From: UBA10649 sp963842725
Lineage (GTDB): Bacteria; Actinomycetota; Actinomycetes; S36-B12
Length of the DNA: 64,000 nucleotides
NCBI GenBank assembly: GCA_963842725.1
Contig: CAWJHN010000004.1
Location: 1,798,001 to 1,862,000, forward strand
Direction of reading: 5' to 3'
Shown piece after piece: positions 43,903 through 52,101 of the stretch (position 1 is the first letter of the stretch; each line of letters begins with the position of its first letter). A model generated the notes under the pieces. That model saw nothing but the letters and a program-made list of their open reading frames with translations, had not been told where the DNA came from and ran no database searches. The translations under genes and the position numbers were made by a program.

Positions 43903-44144
43903 TCCGCGACCTCGAACTCCGCGACGACGTCACCGACGGCGACCTCGTCGCCCACCTCGGCCACGATCTTGGTGAGGATCCCGTCATGCGCGGCCTCGAT
44001 GTCCGAGGTGGACTTCTCTGCTTCGACCTCCAGCAGGAGCTCCCCAGCGGCGACCACGTCGCCCTCGCTCTTGAACCATGCCGTCACGACCGCCTGTGTG
44101 GCATCGCCGCCGGCGAGCGCCTCCAGTGTCTGCGTCAGTCTCAT
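43899..44144 (-). CDS. Stand-alone lipoyl-domain protein (split E2)
   Basis: The 81-residue protein is a single biotinyl/lipoyl domain. VTAWFKSEGDVVAAGELLLE leads to EVEAEKSTSDIEA with the lipoylated lysine, and the end ILTKIVAEVGDEVAVGD closes the beta barrel. The ATG at 44144 gives exactly one domain. It is the first gene of the operon, while the E2 catalytic domain is the fifth, so the normal multidomain E2 is encoded in two pieces. A carrier protein shared by more than one enzyme is possible. Confidence 0.87.
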   Translation of the reverse strand: MRLTQTLEALAGGDATQAVVTAWFKSEGDVVAAGELLLEVEAEKSTSDIEAAHDGILTKIVAEVGDEVAVGDVVAEFEVAE

Positions 44145-44188
44145 GGTTGACAGGTTAGAAGGTCGGAAATATCGTTCGCAAGAGGAAT

Positions 44189-44196
44189 GCATTATT
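44189..44196. promoter_or_regulatory. GCATTATT motif in the divergent lipoyl-protein/CoA-transferase promoter
   Basis: GCATTATT followed within 15 bases by GAGGG lies between the starts at 44144 and 44216. The same pair occurs at 33397 in the other divergent promoter of the island. This suggests a common regulator, possibly the island's GntR protein. Confidence 0.3.
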
Positions 44197-44215
44197 GCCT
44201 AGCGAGGGTACTCCA

Positions 44216-45409
44216 GTGACATCCAATGCTCTTGATCCGGCGGCGCGCCGAGGGCCGCTCGGCGGCCGTCTGGTGGTGGCCATCGAGCACTCCGTCGCCG
44301 GCCCCCTGTGCACGCGGATCCTCCATGAGCTCGGCGCCGAGGTCATCAAGATCGAACGCCCGCCGCACGGTGACTTCTCGCGTCGGTGGGACAGCAACGT
44401 CCAGGGCGAAGGCGCTCAGTTCTGGTGGCTCAACCGCGGCAAGAAGTCGGCCCTCCTCGACCTCAAGTCGCCGGAGGGTCGTCAGACGCTCGAGCGGCTG
44501 CTGGAGCGCGCCGATGTGTTCGTGCAGAACCTGAGCCCCGCGTCAGCGCAGCGACTGGGCATCGACAAGAAGGGGCTGGAGCGTTACCCGGCACTCGTGT
44601 CCTGCCACATCTCCGGCTACGGCGCAGACGGTCCCTACGCCGGACGCAAGGCCTACGACATGCTGATCCAGGCCGAGGCCGGCGTCATGAGCCTGACCGG
44701 AACCCTTGAGCAGCCCATGCGCGTGGGAGTCTCGATCGCGGACGTCGCCACCGGCATCTACAGCGCCGTCACGATCCTCGGGTCGTTGCTGGGCCGCGAG
44801 AAGTCCGGCACCGGCGCTGCTCTGGACATCGCGATGTTCGATGTCGCCGCCGAGTTCCTCGGCCCCATGCTAACCAGCTACCTCAATTCCGGGGTGACGT
44901 ACACCCGGGCTCCGGACCAGCACCACGCCATCGCACCGTATGGCGTCTTCGCGTGCGCCGACGAACGGGTACTCCTGGCGGTCGAGCACGACGACGAGTG
45001 GTTGCGGTTCTGCGCGGATGTCATCGAACGGCCCGACCTCGGTGCCGACCCGGCGTACTCCACGAACCCACAGCGGATCGCAGCACGCGAGATCTTGGCG
45101 CCGGCCATCATGTCGATCCTGAGCACGCTCGACCGTTCGGTCGTGATTGAACGCCTGGAACGTGCCGGCATCGCCTACGCGGCACTCAACGACTCGGCAG
45201 GTGTCTCAGCACACCCGGTGACGAAGTTCAGAGGCATTGTCTCCGAGACGCCCGACGAGGCAGGAGAGACCGTCCATCACATGGTGGGCATGGTCGAGCG
45301 TCTCTTCGACGGTGCCAGAGGTTCCAGGCACCGTCCTCCCCGCCTGGGGGAAGACACCCAGGCGGTCCTTGACTTCCTCACGCAGGCCGCGGACCGCGGA
45401 TCGCCGTGA
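44216..45409 (+). CDS. Class III CoA-transferase (CaiB/BaiF family)
   Basis: The 397-residue protein has the family N-terminus AGPLCTRILHELGAEVIKIE near residue 25 and NRGKKSALLDLKSPEGR near 75. The active-site aspartate is in GRKAYDMLIQAEAGVMSLTG near 160. These enzymes move CoA from a donor thioester to a carboxylic acid. Start GTG 44216 follows a GAGGG; TTG 44195 is an alternative. Divergent from the dehydrogenase operon and followed by the importer genes, it probably activates the acid formed in this pathway. Confidence 0.9.
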   Translation: MTSNALDPAARRGPLGGRLVVAIEHSVAGPLCTRILHELGAEVIKIERPPHGDFSRRWDSNVQGEGAQFWWLNRGKKSALLDLKSPEGRQTLERLLERADVFVQNLSPASAQRLGIDKKGLERYPALVSCHISGYGADGPYAGRKAYDMLIQAEAGVMSLTGTLEQPMRVGVSIADVATGIYSAVTILGSLLGREKSGTGAALDIAMFDVAAEFLGPMLTSYLNSGVTYTRAPDQHHAIAPYGVFACADERVLLAVEHDDEWLRFCADVIERPDLGADPAYSTNPQRIAAREILAPAIMSILSTLDRSVVIERLERAGIAYAALNDSAGVSAHPVTKFRGIVSETPDEAGETVHHMVGMVERLFDGARGSRHRPPRLGEDTQAVLDFLTQAADRGSP

Positions 45410-45497
45410 GGCCGTAGCTGCTCACGTAGGGCAGGACGGAACCCACTCCCCCAGGGCGCCGCACCGTTGCGGCGCCACCATGAAAGGTGACCAACAC

Positions 45498-46676
45498 ATG
45501 ATCGAGAACACGACGCCCGGTGGGCTCTCGCTGCCCAATGCTTCGTCCGTGAGCAGGGCGGCAGTCCTCCGCGGGATCGTCGGCGCGGCCATCGGCATCC
45601 CTGCACTGGCTGCATGCACCCGGGCCGGCAGCAGCCCGGTGTCCGCTGCCCCCGCCGTCTCCCAGGGGGCCGACGTCAAGGCTTCTCTCGGCAGCTCATT
45701 CAAGGGCAAGACGATCGGCGTCGTCTTCCTGACGCTCCTCGACGAGAACGAGGTCAGCATCCAGAAGTGGCTCGAGCAGGCCGCCAAGGATGCAGGTCTC
45801 GACTGGAAGTTCATCGCTGTTGACGCCAAGAGCGACCAGGCCCAGGCCCAGACCGCCATGTCGTCGTTCATCACCCGCAAGGTCGACGCCATCGTCGTCG
45901 TGGTGGTTCCGGCCATCTTCATCAACGCCCAGCTCAAAGAGGCGCAGGCGGCCGGGATTCCTGTGGTTGGCAACCTCATGTTCGCCCAGTTCGACCCCAC
46001 CATCGCCGTGGACTACGGGCCGCTCCTTGACCACGACGCCCTCCTGCTGACCCACTACCTGATGTCGGACCAGAAGAGCCGCCGTGGCAGCGACCGGATC
46101 AAGGTGGGGGTTCTGGACGCGCCGGTCTCGGAGGCCCTCGTTCCTGGCCGCTCGGTCTTCGAGACGCTGATCGGCCTTGACGACCAGTTCGAGATCGTGG
46201 CGAAGGACTACTCGGTCAGCGGCACCGACACGGTCGGTGACTCGACCAAGCGCGCCCAGGGCATGGTCCAGGCGCACCCGGACATCAACGCCATCTTCTG
46301 CAACTACCCGCCGATCGCCGTTCCGGCCGCCAGCGGGATCGAGCAGTCGGGGAAGAAGGACATCCAGGTCTACGGGCGCATCGCCCAGAGCGCTGGTGTC
46401 GAGGCGGTTCGCAGTGGCACGAGCCCGCTCGTTGCGACCAGCTGGGTTGACTGGCCCTTCCAGAGCTACACGATCATCGAGCAGGTTCTCACCGTGCTCA
46501 AGGGCGACAAGCCCAACCGGCTGCTCGGCCTGACGCGCCCCGTCCCCGACGTCATCTTCGACGCCTCCAACGTCAACCAGCAGGTCCCCAAGGGCACCAA
46601 GGCGGCTGACTGGATGTTCGCAGGCGGCGCCTACCGGGCCCAGTTCCTGGCGCGGTGGAACGAGACCTTCGCATGA
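45498..46676 (+). CDS. Ribose-type ABC importer, substrate-binding lipoprotein
   Basis: The 392-residue protein has a lipoprotein signal whose lipobox is LAAC (PALAACTRAGSS, near residue 38). A periplasmic-binding domain follows (IGVVFLTLLDENEVSIQKWL, KVDAIVVVVVPAIFINAQLK). It belongs to the RbsB/Periplasmic_binding_4 group. ATG 45498, with AAGGTGA upstream, is preferred over ATG 45480. It is coupled to the permease gene by ATGA. In a catabolic island it is likely to bind a small polyol, alcohol or sugar-like substrate rather than ribose itself. Confidence 0.9.
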   Translation: MIENTTPGGLSLPNASSVSRAAVLRGIVGAAIGIPALAACTRAGSSPVSAAPAVSQGADVKASLGSSFKGKTIGVVFLTLLDENEVSIQKWLEQAAKDAGLDWKFIAVDAKSDQAQAQTAMSSFITRKVDAIVVVVVPAIFINAQLKEAQAAGIPVVGNLMFAQFDPTIAVDYGPLLDHDALLLTHYLMSDQKSRRGSDRIKVGVLDAPVSEALVPGRSVFETLIGLDDQFEIVAKDYSVSGTDTVGDSTKRAQGMVQAHPDINAIFCNYPPIAVPAASGIEQSGKKDIQVYGRIAQSAGVEAVRSGTSPLVATSWVDWPFQSYTIIEQVLTVLKGDKPNRLLGLTRPVPDVIFDASNVNQQVPKGTKAADWMFAGGAYRAQFLARWNETFA

Positions 46677-47728
46677 CCTCTCAGGTCGCGGGTGCCGAGC
46701 CCGGTTCCACCAGATCGGAGACGTCTGCGCTGTCGCCGCGACCGGGGCAGGACGATGCCTCGGCCTGGGTCGAGCGTCAGCAACGCCGACGCCGGCTCCT
46801 GGGCCAGGTCGGCGTCCCGCTGGTCGCCTTCTTGCTCGTCGCGGTCTTCTCGAGCATCGCCGACAACTTCCTCAGCGTCGGCAACTTCAGGACCATCGCC
46901 AGCGACGCCGCACTCCCGGCGATCGTGGCGATCGGCCTCACCCTCTGCCTCGCCGCGGGTGAGTTCGACCTCTCGCTCACAGGGGTGGCCGGCCTTGCCA
47001 CGGTGAGCGCCGCGCAGCTCCTCTCGCCCATGAACCTGACCACGCTCAGCGTGATCCCCATCGTCCTCGCCGTCGGCGTGGTCATCGGGATCGTCAACGG
47101 ATTCCTGGTGGGTTACATCGGGCTGCCGGCGCTCATCGTGACCATCGCGGTCGGGGCGATCCTTAACGGTGCTCAGTACGTCGTGACGGACAGCCAACAG
47201 ATCTACGGTGGCTTCCCGGACGGCCTGGTCGCGTTCTGCCGCGGCTCGATCGGACCCGTGCCCCACCTCGCCCTCATCGCGCTCGTCGTCGCAGTGCTCG
47301 CGTGGCTCACCCTTGAGCACTCCACTCTCGGTCGCCACATCCGAGCCGTCGGCGGCAACCCGGTCGCAGCGCGTATCGCCGGCATCAATAACGCGCGGGT
47401 CAAGCTCTACGTCTTCGTCCTGTCGGCCGTGCTGACCACGCTGGCCGGGTTCCTGTTCGCCGGGAAGCAGACGACCGCCTATCCGCTCTCAGGCCTCGAC
47501 GTTCTGCTTCCGTCGTTCGCGGCCTGCTTCATCGGCGCTGCCATGTTCAAGATCGGTGAGTTCAACGTGCCGGGGACGATCGTCGGCGTGGTGATCGCGA
47601 CGGTCACGTCGAACGGACTCATCCTGATGTCGGTTCCGGCCTTCGCGTCGTACTTCTTCCAAGGCGCGATCCTGCTCGCCGCGATCCTCTTCGCCAGGCT
47701 GGTCTCGACGCAGCGGGGTCTCACGTGA
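46673..47728 (+). CDS. Ribose-type ABC importer, permease
   Basis: The 351-residue protein has about 8-10 membrane helices after a 50-residue charged N-terminus. The RbsC signatures are present: LPAIVAIGLTLCLAAGEFDL with SLTGVAGLATVSAA near residue 80, and the EAA-like loop LGRHIRAVGGNPVAARIAGI near 225. It overlaps both neighbours (ATGA at each end), so binding protein, permease and ATPase are made from one transcript. It forms the membrane channel of the importer. Confidence 0.92.
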   Translation: MTSQVAGAEPGSTRSETSALSPRPGQDDASAWVERQQRRRRLLGQVGVPLVAFLLVAVFSSIADNFLSVGNFRTIASDAALPAIVAIGLTLCLAAGEFDLSLTGVAGLATVSAAQLLSPMNLTTLSVIPIVLAVGVVIGIVNGFLVGYIGLPALIVTIAVGAILNGAQYVVTDSQQIYGGFPDGLVAFCRGSIGPVPHLALIALVVAVLAWLTLEHSTLGRHIRAVGGNPVAARIAGINNARVKLYVFVLSAVLTTLAGFLFAGKQTTAYPLSGLDVLLPSFAACFIGAAMFKIGEFNVPGTIVGVVIATVTSNGLILMSVPAFASYFFQGAILLAAILFARLVSTQRGLT

Positions 47729-49228
47729 CCGGCACGTCCACGGCAGGCGAGGTGGCGCTGGAGGTCCGCGCGGCGACCCAGTACTACCCCGGCGTCATCG
47801 CACTGACCGACGTCAACTTCACGCTTCGTGCCGGCGAGGTCGTCGGACTCGTGGGGCACAACGGCGCGGGCAAGTCCACTCTCACCCGCATTATCGCGGG
47901 GGTCGAGCGACCGGTCTCTGGCGAGGTCCTCGTCGCTGGTCGCGGGTGAACTTCGCCAACCCCCGGGACGCGCTCGAGGCCGGCATCTCGGTGGTGCCTC
48001 AGCAGCTCAACCTGGTGCCGTCGATGTCTGTTCTGGACAACATCACTCTCGGACTGCGAGGGCGCAGGCGGGACTTGGTCAAGCGCGCCGCCCAGGTCGC
48101 AGAGACATTGGGTATAGCTGGACTACTGGGTCGCGATGCCGGGGACTGCGCCGCCTCCGTTCAACGTCTCGTCATGATTGCTCGAGCACTGCTGCGGGCG
48201 CCCTCCGTCGTGCTCTTGGACGAGCCGACGGCGGCACTTCACCCGGCCGAGGTCCAGCGCGTGTTTGCCGCGGTAGAACGCATGCGTAGCGCGGGTCTCG
48301 GTGTGGTCTTCATCTCCCACCGGCTCGACGAGGTGCTCGGCTTTTGCTCGCGCGTGGTGGTCCTGCGACACGGAGGCGTCGTGGCCGAGCGTGAGACGGC
48401 CGGTCTCGGCAAGGACGAGCTCGGTCAGCTCATCGCGGGCCGAAAGCTGGACGCGCTCCCGGAGTCGGAGGTCGTCAGACCGGACGGGACGCCGGTCCTG
48501 ACGGCGACCGGGCTTGCGCTGCTACCAGTGGTCGAGCAGTTCGACATCGACCTCAGGCCGGGAGAGGTGGTCGGCCTGGCTGGCCTCGTGGGCGCCGGCA
48601 TGTCCGAGGTGCTCGAATGCCTGGCCGGGCTGCACCGCGAGTACACAGGGGAGGTGCGCATCGCCGGCGAGCCGGTGTCCCTGCGGTCCCGGCAGTCCTC
48701 GATGAAGGCAGGGATCGCCTACATCCCCGACGACCGATCCCACAACGGCATCATCGGGAACCTCACCGTGGCGACCACCGCCACCCTGGTCAACGACCGC
48801 GACTACCGGGTGATGTCGAGGATCCCGTTGGTCCTGGCGCGTCGGGAGCAGAGCGCGGTCAACGCCGTGCTGAGCAAACTGGACATCCGCCCCGCCCTCG
48901 TCGCCAAGAACCGGATCAGCTCGCTCAGCGGCGGCAACCAGCAGAAAGTCCTCATCGCGCGGGCGCTCATGTCGGGAGCCCGCGTCATCGTTATCAACGA
49001 ACCGACCGAGGGTGTGAATGTCGCGGCCAAGCGCGACATCCACGACCGGATCCGCGAGATGGCGGCTGCCGGTGGCGCAGTGCTCGTCGCGAGCTCCGAG
49101 CCCGACGAGCTCGCTGACCTCTGCGATCGGGTGCTGGTCATGTACGAAGGCCGGATCGTGGTCGAGCTATCGGCGGACACGAAGCGACGATGGAGGCCGT
49201 CACCAAGGCCTGTCTGGTCGGAGCCTGA
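47725..49228 (+). pseudogene. Ribose-type ABC importer, dual ATPase (RbsA-like), two frameshifts as written
   Basis: The first ATPase domain starts in one frame (GEVVGLVGHNGAGKSTLTRI) and stops early at 47949. It continues in another frame from 47946 (ISVVPQQLNLVPSMSVLDNI, VVLLDEPTAALHPAEVQRVF). The second domain has LVGAGMSEVLECLAGL, AYIPDDRSHNGIIGNL and the signature ISSLSGGNQQKVLIARALMS. Near 49178 the frame slips again; corrected, it ends EATMEAVTKACLVGA at 49228. The signature of domain one is weak (GDCAASVQRLVMIARAL). Two single-base corrections give a normal protein of about 500 residues. Confidence 0.82.
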
Positions 49229-49322
49229 CGAGGCGCGCTGCTTGTTCGCCAAAGACGCACATGGCAGGTTGCGCCTGGTGCCACCGGGACTGCCCTTGTG
49301 GGTGCCAGAAGCCCTGCTGCCT

Positions 49323-50460
49323 CTACGCGGCGTGCGTGTACTCGTGCAGGATGCCGCCGAGTCGGTCGTGTCGAAAGACGTGCTCGGGCGGGTCAACTGG
49401 CTGCGATGGCAGGGCTCGCAGTGGTGCGGCTTGGCCGAGGAACCGTTGTGGGCGGTGGTTGTTGTAGTGGTCCTCGTACTCGGCCAGGACGCGCCGCGCG
49501 TGACCGCTGTACAAGATGAGGATCTTGTCGAGCAACTCACGGCGGACGCTGCCCACGAATCGCTCCGCGATTGCGTTCGCCCGTGGTGCACGGATGGGGA
49601 TCTTGATGACGTCGGCGCCGACCGACTTGAACACTGTAGTCGAAGGACGGGACGAACTTGGCGTCACGGTCGCGGATGAGAAATCGGATCGAAGTGCCGG
49701 TTGTCTCCAGGTCGGTCATCAGGTTGCGGGCCGTCTGGGTCAGCCACTGCCCGGTGGATGCGCGGTGACGCCGAGGATCCGCACGCGGCGGGTGGCGTGC
49801 TCGACGGTGAAGAACACGTACAACCGGCGCAGGAACACCCGTGTCGATGTGGAACAGGTCGCAGGCCACGATCCCTTCTGCCTGAGCTGTGAGGAACGGC
49901 GACCACGTCGGCCCCGACCGTCTCGGCGCCGGATCCAGACCATGAGCTCGCAAGATTGACCAGACCGTGGACGCGCCCACGCGGTACCCAGGGTGCTCAG
50001 CTCGCCGTGGATGCGGCGGTAGCCCCAGTCCGGGTTCTCCACCGCCAGCCGCTTCACCAGGCCCGTACTCCCGCGGCGATCGGCGGTCGTCCGGGACGTC
50101 TGAGGTCGTCCAGCGTTGGCGCGACCAGGCGGCGGTGCCAGCGCAGGATCGTCGCCGGTGTGACGATCATCCCGACCCGGCGGGAGGCGGCAGCCGCATC
50201 GCGAGGGCGGCGATCACGGCTCGGTCCGTCCACGACAGCCGGGGTCGGCCGACTTGTCGTCGCAGCACGCCGAGCTGATGCCGAAGGATGAGGATCTCGA
50301 TGTCCTTGGCCGACTCCGAACGACCCAGCAGCACCAGGCCCGCGATGAGATGACGAGCGATCAGGTACCCGAACCGCAATCCCATGCCGGTGACCATCCC
50401 AGCGAGCCGCGCCGCAAACGCCCAGGTCAGCGGTGGTGTACGAGTTTCTGGCACCCACAC
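49323..50460 (-). pseudogene. Broken DDE (rve) integrase-core transposase
   Basis: Fragments in successive frames order correctly: SAKDIEILILRHQLGVLRRQ, IVTPATILRWHRRLVAP, NPDWGYRRIHGELSTLG, VACDLFHIDT (first D), IRDRDAKFVPSFD (second D) and APRANAIAERFVGSVRRELL (Glu). The end YEDHYNNHRPQRFLGQAAP is typical of rve-type transposases common in actinomycetes. At least four frame changes occur. No terminal inverted repeats were found around it. It lies just inside the tRNA-Phe end of the island. Confidence 0.75.
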
Positions 50461-50541
50461 GCTCAGAGCCGCTCATCACCGGACTTGGGCCGACAAACGA
50501 GGAAACGGCCGTCTGACCAGGTCAAGTGCCATTTTGGGTGG

Positions 50542-50615
50542 TGGCCAGGGGCGGGGTCGAACCGCCGACCTTCCGATTTTCAGTCGGACGCTCGTACCAA
50601 CTGAGCTACCTGGCC
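50542..50615 (-). tRNA. tRNA-Phe (GAA), target of integration
   Basis: All arms fold: acceptor GGCCAGG/CCTGGCC, D-stem GCTC/GAGC, anticodon stem TCCGA/TCGGA with loop CTGAAAA (anticodon GAA), T-stem GGCGG/CCGCC with loop TTCGACC. ACCA follows (50542-50539), so the CCA end appears encoded. Four copies of its 3' half occur to the left at 20773, 24428, 27566 and 30634, showing that its 3' end is the attB site. Confidence 0.96.
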
Positions 50616-50660
50616 GGGCGAGCGCGGACACCCACACTGCGTGGTGCCGTCCGCTCGACG

Positions 50661-50734
50661 CGACCCCGACGGGACTCGAACCCGCGACCTCCGCCGTGAC
50701 AGGGCGGCGCGCTAACCAACTGCGCTACGGGGCC
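50661..50734 (-). tRNA. tRNA-Asp (GTC)
   Basis: Acceptor GGCCCCG pairs with CGGGGTC (one G-T pair), and the anticodon loop is CTGTCAC in a stem CCGCC/GGCGG. The T-arm contains GGTTCGAGT. It is the middle gene of the Glu-Asp-Phe cluster, a common actinobacterial order. Confidence 0.95.
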
Positions 50735-50752
50735 TCGATGGTGCTGAGACCG

Positions 50753-50825
50753 TGCCCCCAACGGGATTCGAACCCGTGCTACCGCCTTGAAAGGGCAGCG
50801 TCCTAGGCCACTAGACGATGAGGGC
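50753..50825 (-). tRNA. tRNA-Glu (TTC)
   Basis: Acceptor GCCCTCA pairs with TGGGGGC (one T-G pair), and the anticodon loop holds TTC (CTTTCAA). The T-arm is CGGGTTCGAATCCCG. It is the promoter-proximal gene of the three-tRNA cluster. Confidence 0.95.
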
Positions 50826-51092
50826 GTCGGCGACGCACCCCAGACGTCCAGGACCCGTCGAGGACGTTCGTCAGCATAGGGGCATCGGGCCGTGTTCTCC
50901 AAAGCGATAGCTCCGGCCTGGCCCTGCGGGCCGTGTCGAGCGGCTGTCGGCGGCGTAGGAGAGTCATGATCAGCGACCTCCTCTCAGATGCCTCCGATGT
51001 CCTGAGGAGCCCTCTGGAGCCACGTGGACCACCGTGTCTGCCTGGGAAGTGCACGGAGGGAGGAAGGGGTAGAGGCTGGGCGGGTGGTGGAG

Positions 51093-51441
51093 ATGGGGCG
51101 GGAGGAGTTCGAGGACGCCGTCGCGGACGCGCTCGACTCCATGCCGGCTGAGCTGACCCGCATGATGAGCAACGTCGTGATCCTGGTCGAGGACGACCCC
51201 CCGGCGGGCGAGGAGCGGGACCTGCTCGGGCTCTACGAGGGCACACCGCTCACGGAGCGGGACGACGGGTGGGCGGTCGGTGCGCTGCCCGATCGGATCA
51301 CGATCTTCCGGCGTCCGACGCTCGAGCTGTGTGCGTCGCCGCGAGGAGGTGGTGGAGGAGGTCCGGGTGACCGTGGTGCACGAGATCGCCCATCACTTCG
51401 GCATCGACGACGACCGCCTTCACCAGCTCGGATGGGACTGA
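51093..51441 (+). pseudogene. Small zinc metallopeptidase (minimal zincin), one frameshift as written
   Basis: From ATG 51093 the protein reads REEFEDAVADALDSMPAEL and GLYEGTPLTERDDGWAV, a conserved actinobacterial metallopeptidase family. Near 51335 the frame slips, and the next frame gives REEVVEEVRVTVVHEIAHHF then GIDDDRLHQLGWD, with the zinc motif HEIAHH and a stop at 51441. Restored length is about 116 residues, normal for the family. The enzyme's substrate is unknown. As written the original frame runs on into the next gene. Confidence 0.75.
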
Positions 51442-51533
51442 GCGAGCACTGTTTCGTACGTTCACCGCACGGGACATGCCACTGGGACCAAGGACCTGTA
51501 GCCGATTCGTCACAGCGATGGAACTATCCGGGC

Positions 51534-52007
51534 ATGGATGCTCACTCGTCCCCTGGTATCGACCCCGTGGCGCGCGAGACCGGAGCCATGGAAATCCTCA
51601 CCGAGGAGCAGTGCTGGTCGCTGCTCGGATCGAGTGAAGTCGGTCGCCTCGCTGTCGCAGCCGCCGGTGACATCGACATCTTTCCGATGAACTTCACGGT
51701 CGACGATCGGTCGATCCTGTTCCGTACCGCGGAGGGCACCAAGCTGGTCGAGGTCGTGCTGGCCGGCCGGGTCGCCTTCGAGGTCGACGGCTACGACCCC
51801 GAGCGTGGGCGCGCCTGGAGCGTGGTCCTCAAGGGTGAGGCCCAGATGCTCGACAAGTGGGACGACATCTACGCCGCCCAGGACATGCCGCTCTTCCCGT
51901 GGAACCACTCGCCGAAGGAGCGCTTCGTGCGGGTGCGCCCCTACGTCGTCACCGGGCGGCGGTTCACCGTCTACGCCACGCGCGACGGATCTGAACCACG
52001 CCTGTAG
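51534..52007 (+). CDS. Pyridoxamine 5'-phosphate oxidase-like FMN/F420-binding protein
   Basis: The 157-residue protein has the split-barrel pattern: MEILTEEQCWSLLGSSEVGR, LAVAAAGDIDIFPMNFTVDD, SILFRTAEGTKLVEV, VAFEVDGYDP and WSVVLKGEAQMLD. These proteins bind FMN or F420 and often act in redox detoxification. ATG 51534 is the assumed start; ATG 51588 is an alternative that leaves the domain intact. It is followed by an ISL3-type insertion sequence. Confidence 0.85.
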   Translation: MDAHSSPGIDPVARETGAMEILTEEQCWSLLGSSEVGRLAVAAAGDIDIFPMNFTVDDRSILFRTAEGTKLVEVVLAGRVAFEVDGYDPERGRAWSVVLKGEAQMLDKWDDIYAAQDMPLFPWNHSPKERFVRVRPYVVTGRRFTVYATRDGSEPRL

Positions 52008-52093
52008 GCGCTCGTGCCTCTCGGTGCTCCACCAGGAGTGCCCATCGACGCTCTGTCATGCCCCCATCCGGTGCAGGCCGCCTGAATACCCCC

Positions 52094-52101
52094 GAAATTG
52101 G
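52094..52101. repeat. Left 8-bp target-site duplication of the ISL3-type element
   Basis: GAAATTGG stands directly outside the left inverted repeat and is repeated at 53537-53544 outside the right one. ISL3-family elements usually make 8-bp duplications, so this marks the insertion point. Confidence 0.85.

Noticed and set aside
49323..50460. The broken rve transposase as an intact insertion sequence
   Set aside because: I found no terminal inverted repeats or target duplication, and at least four frame changes break the gene.
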